Shown: positions 14,970-15,425 of the stretch, piece by piece
Layout of the letters: the number at the start of each line of letters is the position of its first letter
Position numbering within the stretch: position 1 is the first letter of the stretch
Assembly (NCBI GenBank): GCA_029883965.1
Contig: JAOUIN010000030.1
Coordinates: 1-15,425 of the forward strand
DNA from: Betaproteobacteria bacterium
GTDB lineage: Bacteria > Pseudomonadota > Gammaproteobacteria > Burkholderiales > SG8-41
Reading direction: 5' to 3'
Length of the DNA: 15,425 nucleotides
The notes under the pieces: model-generated
Databases searched by the model: none
What the model saw: the letters and a program-made list of their open reading frames with translations, nothing else
Told to the model about the DNA's origin: nothing
Made by a program: the position numbers and the translations under genes

Positions 14970-15347
14970 ATGGACAAATTCCCCGGCACACCGGACACCG
15001 TGGCCGCCGTGCCGGCGCAGCAGTCCTTTGCGCGGTTCATGGGCGCATTGCGGCACATCACGCGCTTCATGACCGGTCCGCTGCTGGAGAACCCGCTGGA
15101 CGCCGCCGTGCAACGCATCGAGGCGAATCCCGCGTTCACGCAGTACCGCCTGCTCACGCGGCTGATTGCCGCGCTGCCCGGTGAGCAGGGCGAATTCCGG
15201 GTTGAAGAAGCATCGGTGTTCGACAGGGACACCCTCGCGGTAATTCTGTCGCTGATCCATGCGCACGACGCCGGGACCACGCCGTCTGCCGAATGGCGGC
15301 AGGCCATCGACCGCGCCGAATCCGCACAGCTGGCATTCAATGGCTGA
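14970..15347 (+). CDS. Hypothetical protein, 125 residues, mostly helical
   Basis: It begins six bases after the membrane-protein stop, so it is likely cotranscribed. It has no signal peptide or long hydrophobic segment. Predicted by eye as amphipathic helices: QQSFARFMGALRHITRFM, NPLDAAVQRIEANPAFTQYR, LTRLIAALP, TLAVILSLIHAHD and AEWRQAIDRAES. No family recognised. Codon use is like that of its neighbours and the frame is preserved, so I accept it as a gene. Its stop overlaps the start of the next frame. Confidence 0.65.
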   Translation: MDKFPGTPDTVAAVPAQQSFARFMGALRHITRFMTGPLLENPLDAAVQRIEANPAFTQYRLLTRLIAALPGEQGEFRVEEASVFDRDTLAVILSLIHAHDAGTTPSAEWRQAIDRAESAQLAFNG

Positions 15348-15425
15348 GCAGCCGGCACCGGTTGACGGCACCACCCCGGCGCCCCGGCGACAGGGCAACA
15401 TCAGTTTCGCCGGCACATCGGGCCG
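15340..15425 (+). CDS. Start of an overlapping downstream gene, partial at the right edge
   Basis: ATG at 15340 overlaps the end of the previous gene by eight bases and stays open to the edge for 28 codons (MAEQPAPVDGTTPAPRRQGN...). The Pro-rich N-terminus is not informative. Tight overlap suggests translational coupling. The frame is short, so confidence is limited. Confidence 0.45.
   Translation, partial: MAEQPAPVDGTTPAPRRQGNISFAGTSG

Overview
The window is GC-rich, gene-dense bacterial DNA. Two separate Bug-family (TctC-like) periplasmic solute-binding proteins, a glutathione S-transferase and many small catabolic genes suggest a betaproteobacterium of the Burkholderiales type. This is an inference from gene content: there is no rRNA or other marker gene here. 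I see no tRNA, CRISPR array, transposase or phage gene.

Layout. The left edge (1-691, minus) holds the N-terminal part of a membrane-anchored Tll0287-like (DUF3365) c-type haem sensor, running off the window. Divergent from it, 919-2595 (+) encodes a thiamine-diphosphate enzyme of the acetolactate synthase-like superfamily. Next comes an EmrA/EmrB-type efflux pair (2799-5508, +), overlapping by 23 bases and closed by a strong bidirectional terminator at 5576-5605. A minus-strand operon then reads amidohydrolase (8659-7580), Tat-exported YghX-like dienelactone hydrolase (7505-6618) and a divergent Bug protein (6613-5618). It looks like a small uptake and hydrolysis cassette for an unidentified organic acid, ester or lactone.

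The most notable gene is at 8781-9242 (minus): a peroxiredoxin of 153 residues whose reading frame is interrupted only by one TGA (9105-9107), exactly where the peroxidatic cysteine of the family belongs (FTGG-U-TNQ). The frame stays open and family-like on both sides, a good ribosome-binding site precedes it, a terminator follows it, and a hairpin just downstream of the TGA fits the general bacterial SECIS layout. I read it as a selenoprotein (Sec46), not a pseudogene. Conventional gene calling would split it into two fragments.

The right half, all plus strand, carries a two-domain dimeric alpha/beta-barrel-like protein (9368-10045), an aldo/keto reductase (10114-11076), a glutathione S-transferase (11130-11747), a SpoIIAA-like/STAS-fold protein (11935-12309), a non-coding stretch with a REP/MITE-like inverted repeat (12445-12554), a canonical Bug protein (12735-13712), a 360-base non-coding stretch with a degenerate 54-base tandem duplication, a lipoprotein (14073-14627), a small GlsB/YeaQ-like membrane protein (14694-14963), an unrecognised 125-residue protein (14970-15347) and the start of another gene overlapping it (15340 to the edge).
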